Positions 37,879-45,832 of a stretch of DNA of 64,000 nucleotides are shown here, piece after piece. The stretch is from Gluconacetobacter entanii. GTDB taxonomy: Bacteria; Pseudomonadota; Alphaproteobacteria; Acetobacterales; Acetobacteraceae. The DNA is taken from positions 56,660 through 120,659 of the forward strand of contig NZ_NKUF01000005.1 of the NCBI RefSeq assembly GCF_003206495.1, written 5' to 3'. Each line of letters starts with the position of its first letter. Position 1 is the first letter of the stretch. The notes below the pieces were generated by a model. That model was not told the DNA's origin and ran no database searches. It saw only the letters and a program-made list of their open reading frames with translations. Made by a program: the position numbers and the translations under genes.

Positions 37879-38856
37879 TCACGCGATTGCCGCGAACTCC
37901 TGCCCCACCGGACGGCTCATCAGGCGCGTGCGTGCGTCCGGCAGGTCGATTTCCCCCGCCAGCAGCAGGGCCACGGTCTCGATGATCGGGACGCAGACCC
38001 CGCGCGCGCGGGCAAGGGCCAGCAGCGCGGGCGCGGTGGTCACGCCCTCCACGACTCCGCCACCATGGGCAAGGGCCTGCTCCAGCGTCCTGCCCCGCCC
38101 CAGCGCGAGGCCCAGCGTGGAATTGCGCGACGCCGCCCCCGTGCAGGTCAGGATCAGGTCCCCGATTCCCGCCAGTCCCGACAGCGTTTCCGCCCGTCCG
38201 CCCAGCGCATGCGACAGGCGGCCGAGTTCGGCGAGGCTGCGGGTGATCAGCGCCGCGCGCGCGTTTTCACCAAGGCCCGCGCCGATCGTGGCGCCGGCGG
38301 CGATGGCGATGACGTTCTTTGCCGCGCCACCGACCTGCACCCCGGTGGGGTCATCGCTGGCATACAGGCGAAAGGACGGCGTCGTCAGCAGGTCGGCAAG
38401 TGCGCGCGCCTGTGTCGCGCTGGCGCAGGCCAGCACTGAGGCGGCGGGCAGGCCACGGGCGATCTCATGGGCGAAGTTCGGGCCGGACAGCACGCCATGC
38501 GTCACGCCGGGATGGACCTGCGCCATGATCCCGGTCGGCAGCAGGCCGGTCGCAAGTTCCACGCCCTTGCAGCACGCGATCATCGGCGCGACGGGGGGCA
38601 CGCGCGCGCAGACACCGCGCAGGTGCTGCGTCGGCACGGCAAGGAGGATCGCATCGGCGCGCGCCGGCATTTCGCCGGACAGGGTGACACGGTCCGGCAG
38701 GGGCGCATCGGGCAGGCGGGGCAGGATGCGCGTGTCCGGCAGCGGTTCGGCCCGACGCGCCCACAGATGCACATGCGCGCCCGCCCGCGCCGCCTGTATC
38801 GCAAGCGCGATGCCCCATGCCCCCGCGCCGATGACGGCGATATGCGCGCTGTTCAT
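37879..38856 (-). CDS. gpsA: Glycerol-3-phosphate dehydrogenase [NAD(P)+]
   Basis: Makes sn-glycerol 3-phosphate from dihydroxyacetone phosphate for phospholipid synthesis. The Rossmann loop GAGAWGIALA is at residues 9-18, with CCKGVEL, the SGPNFAHEIA motif and the catalytic-site lysine region GGAAKNVIAIAAG. The C-terminal dehydrogenase fold is complete (325 residues). An AGGAG precedes ATG 38856 by 9 bases. It follows tsaD by 124 bases, a pairing often seen in bacteria. Confidence 0.94.
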   Translation of the reverse strand: MNSAHIAVIGAGAWGIALAIQAARAGAHVHLWARRAEPLPDTRILPRLPDAPLPDRVTLSGEMPARADAILLAVPTQHLRGVCARVPPVAPMIACCKGVELATGLLPTGIMAQVHPGVTHGVLSGPNFAHEIARGLPAASVLACASATQARALADLLTTPSFRLYASDDPTGVQVGGAAKNVIAIAAGATIGAGLGENARAALITRSLAELGRLSHALGGRAETLSGLAGIGDLILTCTGAASRNSTLGLALGRGRTLEQALAHGGGVVEGVTTAPALLALARARGVCVPIIETVALLLAGEIDLPDARTRLMSRPVGQEFAAIA

Positions 38857-38980
38857 GCCCGTGTGCTCCTGTGGTGGCGTATCGTGACCGCACAGGCATG
38901 CGCCCGAACGCGCGCGGCATGCAAGCGTGGAGGAGCGGGCCCGGCGATGACGCCGCATGCGACCGGGCGGGAAGGTCGTG

Positions 38981-40090
38981 TCAGTCCGCCGTACCCGCCG
39001 GGGCGAAGCGTGCGGCCATGTCCGACAGGGGCCAGCGCGGGCGCGGGCGCAGGGCGATGTCATCGGGAACGGGCAGGCCATGCGCCCGTGCTTCGTGCAT
39101 CGTCTCGATCGCGGCCCAGGCCACCATGACCGCATTGTCCGTGCACAGCCGCAGCGGCGGGGCGGCGAACGGCAGGCCCCGCGCCCGCGCGATCTCCGTC
39201 AGGCGCGCGCGCAGGGACGTGTTGGCCGCCACCCCGCCCGCCGCGACCAGGCCCCGCGCATCGGGCATCATGTCCAGCGCATGTTCGATTCGGTCGGCCA
39301 CGATATCGCTGACCGCCATCTGGAAACTTGCAGCCAGACCCGCCGCCACGTCATGCGGCAGGGCCGCGCGGTCATAGGGGGCAAGTTTCTGCGCCACCGC
39401 CGTTTTCAGGCCGGAAAAAGAGAAATCGCATCCCGTCCGCCCCATCAGCGGACGTGGCAGGGCAAAGGCGGACGGGTCGCCGTGTCGTGCGAGGGCCTCG
39501 ACCGCCGGGCCGCCGGGCCAGCCAAGGCCGAGCATCTTGGCCACCTTGTCAAACGCCTCGCCCGCCGCGTCGTCGATCGTGCCCCCCAGCCTGCGGTACC
39601 GGCCCACGCCCTCGACCGCGATGCACTGGCAATGTCCGCCCGACACCAGCAGCAGGAGGTAGGGGAACGGCGCGCCATCGGGCGTGATCCCCGGCAGGCG
39701 GGCCGTCAGGGCATGGGCCTCGATATGGTTGACGGCAATGAACGGGCGCCCCAGTGCAAGGGCAAGTCCCTTGGCGAAGTTCGCGCCGACGATCAGGCCC
39801 CCGATCAGGCCGGGGCCACAGCTTGCGGCGATCGCGCCGATGCCGGCGGGTTTCATCCCGGCCCGGTCCAGCACGTCGCGCACCAGCGCGGGCAGCGCGC
39901 CGAGGTGCGCGCGCGCCGCGATTTCGGGCACGACCCCGCCGAATGGCACATGTCCGGATTGCGTTAATGTCGCCTCTGCCATGATGGTGCCGTCGGCCGA
40001 AACGATGGCGCAGGCCGTGTCATCGCAAGAAGATTCAATCGCCAGCACGGGTGATGGCAGGTCGGGTGCGGGGGCTGGGCGCTGGCTCAT
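38981..40090 (-). CDS. tsaD: tRNA N6-adenosine threonylcarbamoyltransferase TsaD
   Basis: The catalytic subunit that transfers threonylcarbamoyl to A37 of ANN-decoding tRNAs, with TsaB and TsaE. The iron-binding histidines are His122 and His126 in NHIEAHAL. The ASKHA ATPase loops are AIESSCDDT near the N-terminus, LVSGGHCQC, and AAGGVAANTSLR. It has 369 residues, slightly long because of a Pro/Ala-rich tail at the start. It is divergent from hemC, with 71 bases between the starts. Confidence 0.95.
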   Translation of the reverse strand: MSQRPAPAPDLPSPVLAIESSCDDTACAIVSADGTIMAEATLTQSGHVPFGGVVPEIAARAHLGALPALVRDVLDRAGMKPAGIGAIAASCGPGLIGGLIVGANFAKGLALALGRPFIAVNHIEAHALTARLPGITPDGAPFPYLLLLVSGGHCQCIAVEGVGRYRRLGGTIDDAAGEAFDKVAKMLGLGWPGGPAVEALARHGDPSAFALPRPLMGRTGCDFSFSGLKTAVAQKLAPYDRAALPHDVAAGLAASFQMAVSDIVADRIEHALDMMPDARGLVAAGGVAANTSLRARLTEIARARGLPFAAPPLRLCTDNAVMVAWAAIETMHEARAHGLPVPDDIALRPRPRWPLSDMAARFAPAGTAD

Positions 40091-40161
40091 CGTGCAAAAT
40101 ACCGTCCGTTCGGGGCGAATGTCATCTTTCCTTTATCGCGATGGGGTAATAGACACGCGAT

Positions 40162-41238
40162 ATGGATTTCGCAAAGTCTTCCGCCCCAGCTCCGTCGTCC
40201 GCGCTGCAGAAAGTCGCGGCCGAGGCCGCTGCACGCCAGCGAAAGGACGCCCCCCGCGCCGAGCCGCACCGCAGGCAACTGCCGCTGAAGGTGGGAACGC
40301 GCGCGTCCCCGCTGGCACTCGTGCAGACGCGCGCGTTCCTGACGGTGCTGACGCGCTTCTGCCCGGTCCTGCGCGACATGGGCGCGTTCCAGGAACACCA
40401 GATCAGCACGACGGGCGATCAGGTGCTCAACCGCAAGCTGGCGGAAATTGGCGGCAAGGGGCTGTTCGCCAAGGAAATCCACGAAGCCCTGCTCGACGGG
40501 CGGATCGATTTTGCGGTCCACAGCCTCAAGGACCTGGAGACGACGCTGCCGCCGGGGCTGGTGCTGGCGTGCACCCTGCGGCGCGAGGATGCGCGCGACG
40601 TGCTGATCCTTGGCCCCGACTGCCCCACGCCCGACCCGATGGACCCGTATTCCGCGCTTGCCCCCGGTGCGCTGGTGGGATGTGCGTCCGTGCGGCGGCA
40701 GGCGCAGATGCTGCATGTCCGTCCCGACCTGCGGTTCGGCCTGCTGCGCGGCAATGTGCAGACGCGCCTCGACAAGCTGGCGGCGCGGCAGTGCGACGCC
40801 ACCCTGCTGGCGCTGGCGGGCCTGCGTCGCCTGGGGATGGAGGATCGCGCCGACGTCATCCTCGATCCCACCATCATGGTGCCCGCCGCGGGGCAGGGGA
40901 TCGTCGGTGTGACGGTGCGCGAAAGCGATATCGAACTGCGCGAACTCCTTGCCGCGATCGAGGATTACGAGGCCCGCGCCGTCGCCACGGCGGAGCGCGC
41001 GCTGCTTGCGGAACTTGACGGGTCGTGCCGCACGCCGATCGGCGGGTATGCGCGCCTGATCCCGGTGGTGGCCGGTGGCGCGCCGGAACTGCACCTGACG
41101 GGCCTTGTCGCGCGGGAGGACGGGTCCTTCCTGCTCAAGCGTTCCATCAGCGGTGCGCCGTCCGATGCCGCGCGCCTTGGCCATGCGCTGGGCCGCAGCC
41201 TGCGGGCCGACAGCCCGCCGGACATCTTTGCCGAATAG
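40162..41238 (+). CDS. hemC: Hydroxymethylbilane synthase
   Basis: Polymerises four porphobilinogen units in heme synthesis. The cofactor-binding cysteine is Cys289 in LDGSCRTPIGGY. Other hallmarks are KVGTRASPLALVQT, the catalytic aspartate region VHSLKDLETTLP, and the substrate-binding arginines in CASVRRQAQ. The 358-residue protein carries an N-terminal extension of about 40 residues (Ala/Pro/Arg-rich) absent from most relatives, so translation could begin later; no internal start with a convincing ribosome-binding site is evident. hemD overlaps its end. Confidence 0.94.
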   Translation: MDFAKSSAPAPSSALQKVAAEAAARQRKDAPRAEPHRRQLPLKVGTRASPLALVQTRAFLTVLTRFCPVLRDMGAFQEHQISTTGDQVLNRKLAEIGGKGLFAKEIHEALLDGRIDFAVHSLKDLETTLPPGLVLACTLRREDARDVLILGPDCPTPDPMDPYSALAPGALVGCASVRRQAQMLHVRPDLRFGLLRGNVQTRLDKLAARQCDATLLALAGLRRLGMEDRADVILDPTIMVPAAGQGIVGVTVRESDIELRELLAAIEDYEARAVATAERALLAELDGSCRTPIGGYARLIPVVAGGAPELHLTGLVAREDGSFLLKRSISGAPSDAARLGHALGRSLRADSPPDIFAE

Positions 41239-41986
41239 GCCCCACGCGCCGCCGTCGCGTGACAGGGCGGGCGTGCTGGTGACGCGCCCGCCCCCCGGCC
41301 TTGCCGAAACGATGGAAGCCACTGCCGCGCAGGGGTGGCGTCCCGTTGCCGCCCCGATGCTGGATATCGTGTCGTGTCCACTGGCGCCGGGCGGTGCCGC
41401 CCCGCCGGCAGCGCCGCCGCAGGCCGTGGTCGTGACCAGCAGCCAGGCCATCTCCGCCATTGCATTGCCGGACCTTGTGAACATCCCCTGCTATGCCGTC
41501 GGGGCCGCGACCGCGCGCCGGGCGCGCGCCGCCGGGTTTGTCCATGTGCAGGTCGCGCCCGAAGGCACGGCGGAGGGGCTGGGCCGGATGCTGCTGGCAT
41601 GCGTCGTCCCGTCGGCGGGGGCGTTGTTGCTGGCGATGGGGCGGGGATACGGCATGGACCTTGCCCGTGGCCTGCGCGATGCCGGATTCCGGGTCCGGCG
41701 GCGCGTGGTCTATCGCGTGACGCGGCGCAGGCGGCTGGATGCACGCGCCGGTGAGATGCTGCGACGGGGGCAGGCGGGGGCGGTGCTGTTCTACTCCCCG
41801 CGCACGGCGCAGGCGTTCATGGAGGCGTTGACGTCCGCCCTGCGCATGGCGCTGGTGCAGGTGCGCGCCATCGTCATTTCCGCACGCACGGCCCATGTGC
41901 TCGACGCGGCGCAGTGGAAGTCGGTGGAGGTCGCCCCCACCCCTGACAGTGCGGGCATGCTCGCCTGCCTTGGCGCGCGGGGCTGA
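41228..41986 (+). CDS. hemD: Uroporphyrinogen-III synthase
   Basis: Closes hydroxymethylbilane to uroporphyrinogen III. HemD is poorly conserved, but the N-terminal GVLVTRPPPGLAET, the central VVTSSQAISAIA, LFYSPRTAQAFMEAL and the closing VAPTPDSAGML match the family in order. No ATG precedes the conserved start. A TTG at 41228, overlapping hemC by 11 bases, gives 252 residues, and a GTG at 41273 is the alternative. Position right after hemC supports the call and implies co-expression. Confidence 0.85.
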   Translation: MPNRPHAPPSRDRAGVLVTRPPPGLAETMEATAAQGWRPVAAPMLDIVSCPLAPGGAAPPAAPPQAVVVTSSQAISAIALPDLVNIPCYAVGAATARRARAAGFVHVQVAPEGTAEGLGRMLLACVVPSAGALLLAMGRGYGMDLARGLRDAGFRVRRRVVYRVTRRRRLDARAGEMLRRGQAGAVLFYSPRTAQAFMEALTSALRMALVQVRAIVISARTAHVLDAAQWKSVEVAPTPDSAGMLACLGARG

Positions 41987-41995
41987 GGGGCAGGG

Positions 41996-42030
41996 CACAA
42001 AAAAGCCCGGCGGGGTGATCCCGCCGGGCC
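41996..42030 (-). terminator. Terminator of secB (and possibly hemD)
   Basis: A 10-bp perfect stem (GCCCGGCGGG/CCCGCCGGGC) is followed on the minus strand by TTTTTT. It lies in the 90 bases between the convergent hemD and secB stops. The T-tract faces secB. Confidence 0.88.
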
Positions 42031-42076
42031 TGTGCCTCCGTCACGACGAAGCGCGCCGGTTGGAAGGGCGCCGGTT

Positions 42077-42616
42077 TCAGGCGTGTCCGGCGGCCTGCGC
42101 GAAGGTGTTGCGCTTGTGGTGCCACAGTGCCGCGAAATCGACGGGCTGCAGCAGGACCGGCGGGAATCCGCCATCGCGCGTCGCGTCATTCACGATGTTA
42201 CGCACGAACGGGAAAAGCAGGCTCGGGGTTTCGATTTCGAGGATCTGCTCAAGGATGTGTTCGGGCGCCCCCGTTACCGTCACCAGCGCACAGTAGTACA
42301 GTTCGACAATGAACACCTGACGGGCGGCCGCCTGCGTGTCCGGGGTCACGGGCGGCAGCGATGCCTCGATCTTCGTGTGCAGGGTCACCTCGTACAGGGG
42401 CTGTTCACGGGTGATCTGCCGTGCCTGCACGTCGATCTGCGGCTGCATGGTGGGGGTTTCCGTCTGCAACTGCTGGAAGATCAGCGGCGCATTCGGAACC
42501 TCGAACGAGAGATCCTTGACGTACTGGATGTTGATCGTCCTGAAGATCTGCGGAGCGGCCTGTTCCTCCTGCGGTGCGTCGGCGTTCTTCGGAAGGTCGG
42601 AAGGCTTGTCGGTCAT
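42077..42616 (-). CDS. secB: Protein-export chaperone SecB
   Basis: A cytoplasmic tetrameric chaperone that keeps precursors unfolded for SecA. The 179-residue protein contains the family core (INIQYVKDLSFEVPNAP, VTLHTKIEA, the IVELYYCALVTV strand, and ETPSLLFPFVRNIVNDATRDGGFPPVLLQPVDF). ATG 42616 begins a charged N-terminus typical of alphaproteobacterial SecB; the longer in-frame extension to 42703 is unlikely. It is divergent from a Tim44-like gene, as in many Alphaproteobacteria. Confidence 0.95.
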   Translation of the reverse strand: MTDKPSDLPKNADAPQEEQAAPQIFRTINIQYVKDLSFEVPNAPLIFQQLQTETPTMQPQIDVQARQITREQPLYEVTLHTKIEASLPPVTPDTQAAARQVFIVELYYCALVTVTGAPEHILEQILEIETPSLLFPFVRNIVNDATRDGGFPPVLLQPVDFAALWHHKRNTFAQAAGHA

Positions 42617-42755
42617 GTGGCTCTTTGTTCCCTGAGACGGAAAAGGGGGAAGGAAAACGGGTGTTCCAAGCCGGTAGCATGCCTCCACGCGTTCGCCAAC
42701 CATGTCGCGTCGTGGTGCAATTCCCGCGATATGCGCATTAAACGCTTCTGTCGCA

Positions 42756-42784
42756 TTGTCTTGGCAGCGGGCGTTGCCTATGTT
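42756..42784 (+). promoter_or_regulatory. Candidate promoter of the timA-mltA unit
   Basis: TTGTCT (42756-42761) and TATGTT (42779-42784) are spaced by 17 bases. The predicted start near 42791 gives a leader of about 53 bases before the ATG at 42844. Confidence 0.5.
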
Positions 42785-42843
42785 TGCCGAAGGATTTTTT
42801 TAACGGGTCGGGGTTCTCCCGCTCGCGGGTATGGACAGGCGGC

Positions 42844-43527
42844 ATGGATTTTCTATTCGGGCATTTCCCCCTTGATCTGGTGTTCCTGGGGCTGATCGCC
42901 GTGTTTCTGGTGCTGCGCCTGCGGGGTATCCTGGGCCGGCGTGTCGGCGCCGAACCCGCGCCGCAGCCGATACGTCCGGCGGCCGCCCCCGCCCCGGTGA
43001 TCGAGGGGACGCCCGAACCCGTGGCGCCTGCCACGACCTATGACATTCCCACGCCCGATACCCGCGTGGGGCAGGTGCTGTCCGCGATTGCCGCGCGCCA
43101 GCCGGGATTTACGCCCGACAGCTTCATCAGGGAGGCGGAGGCCGCCTTTCGCCAGATCGTCCATGCCTATGCCGTGGGCGATGTCGAAACCCTGCGCCAG
43201 CACCTGACCGAAAGCACGTTTACCGCGTTCGAGGCCGCAATCGTTTCGCGCCAGCAGGCGCATGAGACCATGCGCAGCGAGATCCGTGACATCACCGACA
43301 TGGCGATCACGGATGCGGAACTCTCCCCCGATGCCAGCGTGCCGTATGCCCGCATCGAGGTGCGTATCGTGTCCGACCAGGTCAGCGTGACGCTCGACCA
43401 GAACGGGCAGCCGGTCGCGGGTGTGGATGCCGTGACCGAGTTTTCGGACCTGTGGACGTTCGAACGGATCCTCGGCGTTGCCGTCACCGGCGCGCAGTGG
43501 CGTCTTGGCGCCAGCCGCAGCGCCTGA
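42844..43527 (+). CDS. Tim44/TimA-family membrane-anchored protein
   Basis: A 227-residue protein with one N-terminal membrane helix (LDLVFLGLIAVFLVLRLRGILG, about residues 9-30), a Pro/Ala linker and a C-terminal Tim44-like domain (about 85-225, with FIREAEAAFRQIVHAYAVGD and DLWTFERI). Alphaproteobacterial TimA proteins are the likely ancestors of mitochondrial Tim44, but their bacterial function is not settled. ATG 42844 was chosen because the helix then begins at once, as in the family. It is divergent from secB, hinting at a role near protein traffic. Confidence 0.85.
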   Translation: MDFLFGHFPLDLVFLGLIAVFLVLRLRGILGRRVGAEPAPQPIRPAAAPAPVIEGTPEPVAPATTYDIPTPDTRVGQVLSAIAARQPGFTPDSFIREAEAAFRQIVHAYAVGDVETLRQHLTESTFTAFEAAIVSRQQAHETMRSEIRDITDMAITDAELSPDASVPYARIEVRIVSDQVSVTLDQNGQPVAGVDAVTEFSDLWTFERILGVAVTGAQWRLGASRSA

Positions 43528-43580
43528 CCTTCCCGCCTTCCTCCCAAGAAACACCAGCCAGAGACTGTTCCCGATTGACC

Positions 43581-44816
43581 ATGAAGCCTGTACCTGTTCT
43601 TGCGTCGGCGCTCCTGTGTGCGTGCTATGGCCTTGCCCCGCAGATGGGGCTCCGAACCGCCCATGCGGCCTCCCACGGGCAGAACAGGTTTCCCGCCAAG
43701 ACCAAGGCCATTTCATTTGCAAAGGTTCCGGGCTGGGATGCCGACAGTACGGCGCAGGCGCTTTCGGTCTTTGTGGAGGAATGTCACAAGCTCGGCTCCC
43801 TGCCGGCTGACAGCGCGCTTGGCGATGGCACGGCCCGGGTGGGCAACCATGTCGGCGACTGGCTGGCGGCGTGCGATGCCGCGCGCAGGGTCGCACCCGA
43901 TAGTGATGCCGCGGCGCGCGACTTCTTCCAGACATGGTTCCGGCCCTACCGCATCGGCACGCCCGACCGGCAGGGGACGCTGTTCACCGGGTATTACGAA
44001 CCTGAAATCCGTGGCTCCCTTAAACGCGGCGGGATCTACCAGACCCCGGTCTATCGCCGGCCGGCCGACCTGCAGCGCGTGCGCGACGCACAGGGCCACA
44101 TGCAGACCGGCCGGTGGGAAGGCAAGAAATTCGTCCCCTACGCCACCCGTGCGCAGATCGATGGCGGGGCGCTTGCGCATCACAAGCTGGAACTGCTGTG
44201 GGTGGCCGACCCGGTTGACCTGTTCTTCCTGCAGGTGCAGGGCGCGGGGCGTGTGCGCCTGCCCAACGAGAAGGTCGTACGCCTCAGCTTCGACGGGCAT
44301 AACGGGCAGCCCTATGTCCCGCTTGGTCAGGTGATGGTGCAGAAGGGCTACCTTGAGGAAGGCCATGTCAGCCTGACGGCGATTCGCGCCTGGCTGGAGG
44401 AGCATCCCGAACAGGCCCGCAGCGTGATGGAGCAGAATCCCAATTACGTCTTCTTCACTGAACTGCCGTCGGACACCACCGATGTGGGGACGCCGGGTGC
44501 GCTGGGCGTGCCGCTGACGCCGGGGCGTTCGCTGGCGGTGGACCGCCATGCCATCCCGCTGGGTGCGCCGGTGTGGATCGATACGGCCGTCAATGCGTCG
44601 GGCCATGTGGAAGCGTGGAAACGGCTGGGATTCGCGCAGGACCTGAGCCGTGACGTCAAGGGAACCGGAAGCGTGGACCTGTATCTTGGCTGGGGTCCGG
44701 AGGCGGCGCAGGATGCCGCGGCCCAGCATTCCGTTGGCCAGTTGGTCGTGCTGCTGCCCCGCAAGGCGGCGCAGGATGCAGGGAATGGCAGGGACTCCGG
44801 GGATAACGCACCCTGA
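43581..44816 (+). CDS. mltA: Membrane-bound lytic murein transglycosylase A
   Basis: Cleaves peptidoglycan glycan strands, leaving 1,6-anhydromuramic ends. The 411-residue protein has an N-terminal export signal (MKPVPVLASALLCACYG); a lipobox is not clear, so it may be cut by signal peptidase I (near RTAHA) rather than lipidated. The MltA double-psi barrel shows TGYYEPEI, DLFFLQVQGAGRVRLPN and the catalytic-aspartate region GTGSVDLYLGWG with the preceding GAPVWID. It follows the Tim44-like gene by 53 bases. Confidence 0.9.
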   Translation: MKPVPVLASALLCACYGLAPQMGLRTAHAASHGQNRFPAKTKAISFAKVPGWDADSTAQALSVFVEECHKLGSLPADSALGDGTARVGNHVGDWLAACDAARRVAPDSDAAARDFFQTWFRPYRIGTPDRQGTLFTGYYEPEIRGSLKRGGIYQTPVYRRPADLQRVRDAQGHMQTGRWEGKKFVPYATRAQIDGGALAHHKLELLWVADPVDLFFLQVQGAGRVRLPNEKVVRLSFDGHNGQPYVPLGQVMVQKGYLEEGHVSLTAIRAWLEEHPEQARSVMEQNPNYVFFTELPSDTTDVGTPGALGVPLTPGRSLAVDRHAIPLGAPVWIDTAVNASGHVEAWKRLGFAQDLSRDVKGTGSVDLYLGWGPEAAQDAAAQHSVGQLVVLLPRKAAQDAGNGRDSGDNAP

Positions 44817-44857
44817 CCGGTCACGACCGATCGCGCGACAACAAGGGGTAGAGAACC

Positions 44858-45718
44858 ATGGCCGGGCGGTCCACCACCACGGCGGCCGGCCCACAGGGGC
44901 CCGTGCCGCCACGCACCATACGTTATCGCGAGGGGCCGCACCAACTGGTGCGCGGCGACTGCCTGAAGGTCCTGCGCCGGATGCCGGCCGACAGTGTCGA
45001 TGTCGTGGTGACATCGCCGCCGTACAATATCGGCCTGCGCTACAGCACCTATAACGATACGCTTGATGAACAGGGCTATCTCGACTGGATGGTGGCGATC
45101 GCACGCCAGGTCCGGCGCGTGCTGAAACCTGACGGGTCGTTCTTCCTCAATATCGCCGGGTCATCGGCGCAGCCATGGCTGCCGTTCGAACTCGCGGTAA
45201 GGCTGCGCGCGCTGTTCGCGCTGCAGAACCATATAAGCTGGGTGAAGTCGATTTCGATCGGGACGGAAACGTTCGGCCATTTCAAGCCGGTCAACAGCCA
45301 CCGCTATCTCCATCGCAACCACGAACACCTGTTTCACCTGACCCGGTCGGGGAATGTGAACCTCCGGCGGCTTGATGTCGGCGTGCCCTATATGGACAAG
45401 TCGAACATCGCACGCCGCGGGCACCGGCAGGACCGGCGCTGCCGGGGGGATACGTGGTTCGTCCCGTATGAAACGGTGCAGGGCAGGGCGCAGAAATACA
45501 ACCACCCCGGCACCTTCCCCGTCAGCCTGCCGCAGATGTGCATCCGCCTGCATGGCCGCCCCGATGCGGTGGTGCTGGATCCCTTCATGGGGACGGGTAC
45601 GACCATTGTCGCCGCCCTGCGCGAAGGGGCGCGTGGAATCGGCATCGACCTTGACAGTGGCTATGTCGAGATCGCGCGCGAACGCGTGCGCGCGGCCCTG
45701 CGTGAAAGCGGCGCATGA
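44858..45718 (+). CDS. Orphan DNA methyltransferase (N4/N6, beta-type)
   Basis: A 286-residue amino-methyltransferase. The catalytic motif TSPPYN (about residues 53-58) precedes the SAM-binding motif DPFMGTGTT (about 243-251), the beta-class order. The TSPPY form is frequent in N4-cytosine and some N6-adenine enzymes. CcrM normally has DPPYN and a longer C-terminus, so this is not an ordinary CcrM. No restriction endonuclease gene is adjacent, so it is probably solitary. It sits between mltA and the peroxidase, with AAGGGG before the ATG. Its target sequence cannot be deduced here. Confidence 0.82.
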   Translation: MAGRSTTTAAGPQGPVPPRTIRYREGPHQLVRGDCLKVLRRMPADSVDVVVTSPPYNIGLRYSTYNDTLDEQGYLDWMVAIARQVRRVLKPDGSFFLNIAGSSAQPWLPFELAVRLRALFALQNHISWVKSISIGTETFGHFKPVNSHRYLHRNHEHLFHLTRSGNVNLRRLDVGVPYMDKSNIARRGHRQDRRCRGDTWFVPYETVQGRAQKYNHPGTFPVSLPQMCIRLHGRPDAVVLDPFMGTGTTIVAALREGARGIGIDLDSGYVEIARERVRAALRESGA

Positions 45719-45770
45719 GGCGCATTCCCGGTTATTGATTTTTTCACTTGTTTTCATTGAAACGATTATT

Positions 45771-45799
45771 TTGACAAATGCTCCGCCGATCGGTCAGAA
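45771..45799 (+). promoter_or_regulatory. Candidate promoter of the peroxidase gene
   Basis: A perfect TTGACA (45771-45776) is followed after 17 bases by a poor -10 (TCAGAA). It lies in an AT-rich stretch starting near 45735. A TTGAT half-site of the FNR type at about 45735 lacks its partner. The call rests on the -35 and on base composition. Confidence 0.35.
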
Positions 45800-45832
45800 C
45801 ATCCCCGAACACAGACGGGGGAATACAGGGAC

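Noticed and set aside
44858..45718. Assignment of the methyltransferase as CcrM
   Set aside because: The catalytic motif is TSPPYN, not DPPYN, and the CcrM C-terminal extension is missing.
45735..45750. FNR box upstream of the tri-heme peroxidase
   Set aside because: Only one half-site (TTGAT) matches; the second half is TCACT instead of ATCAA.
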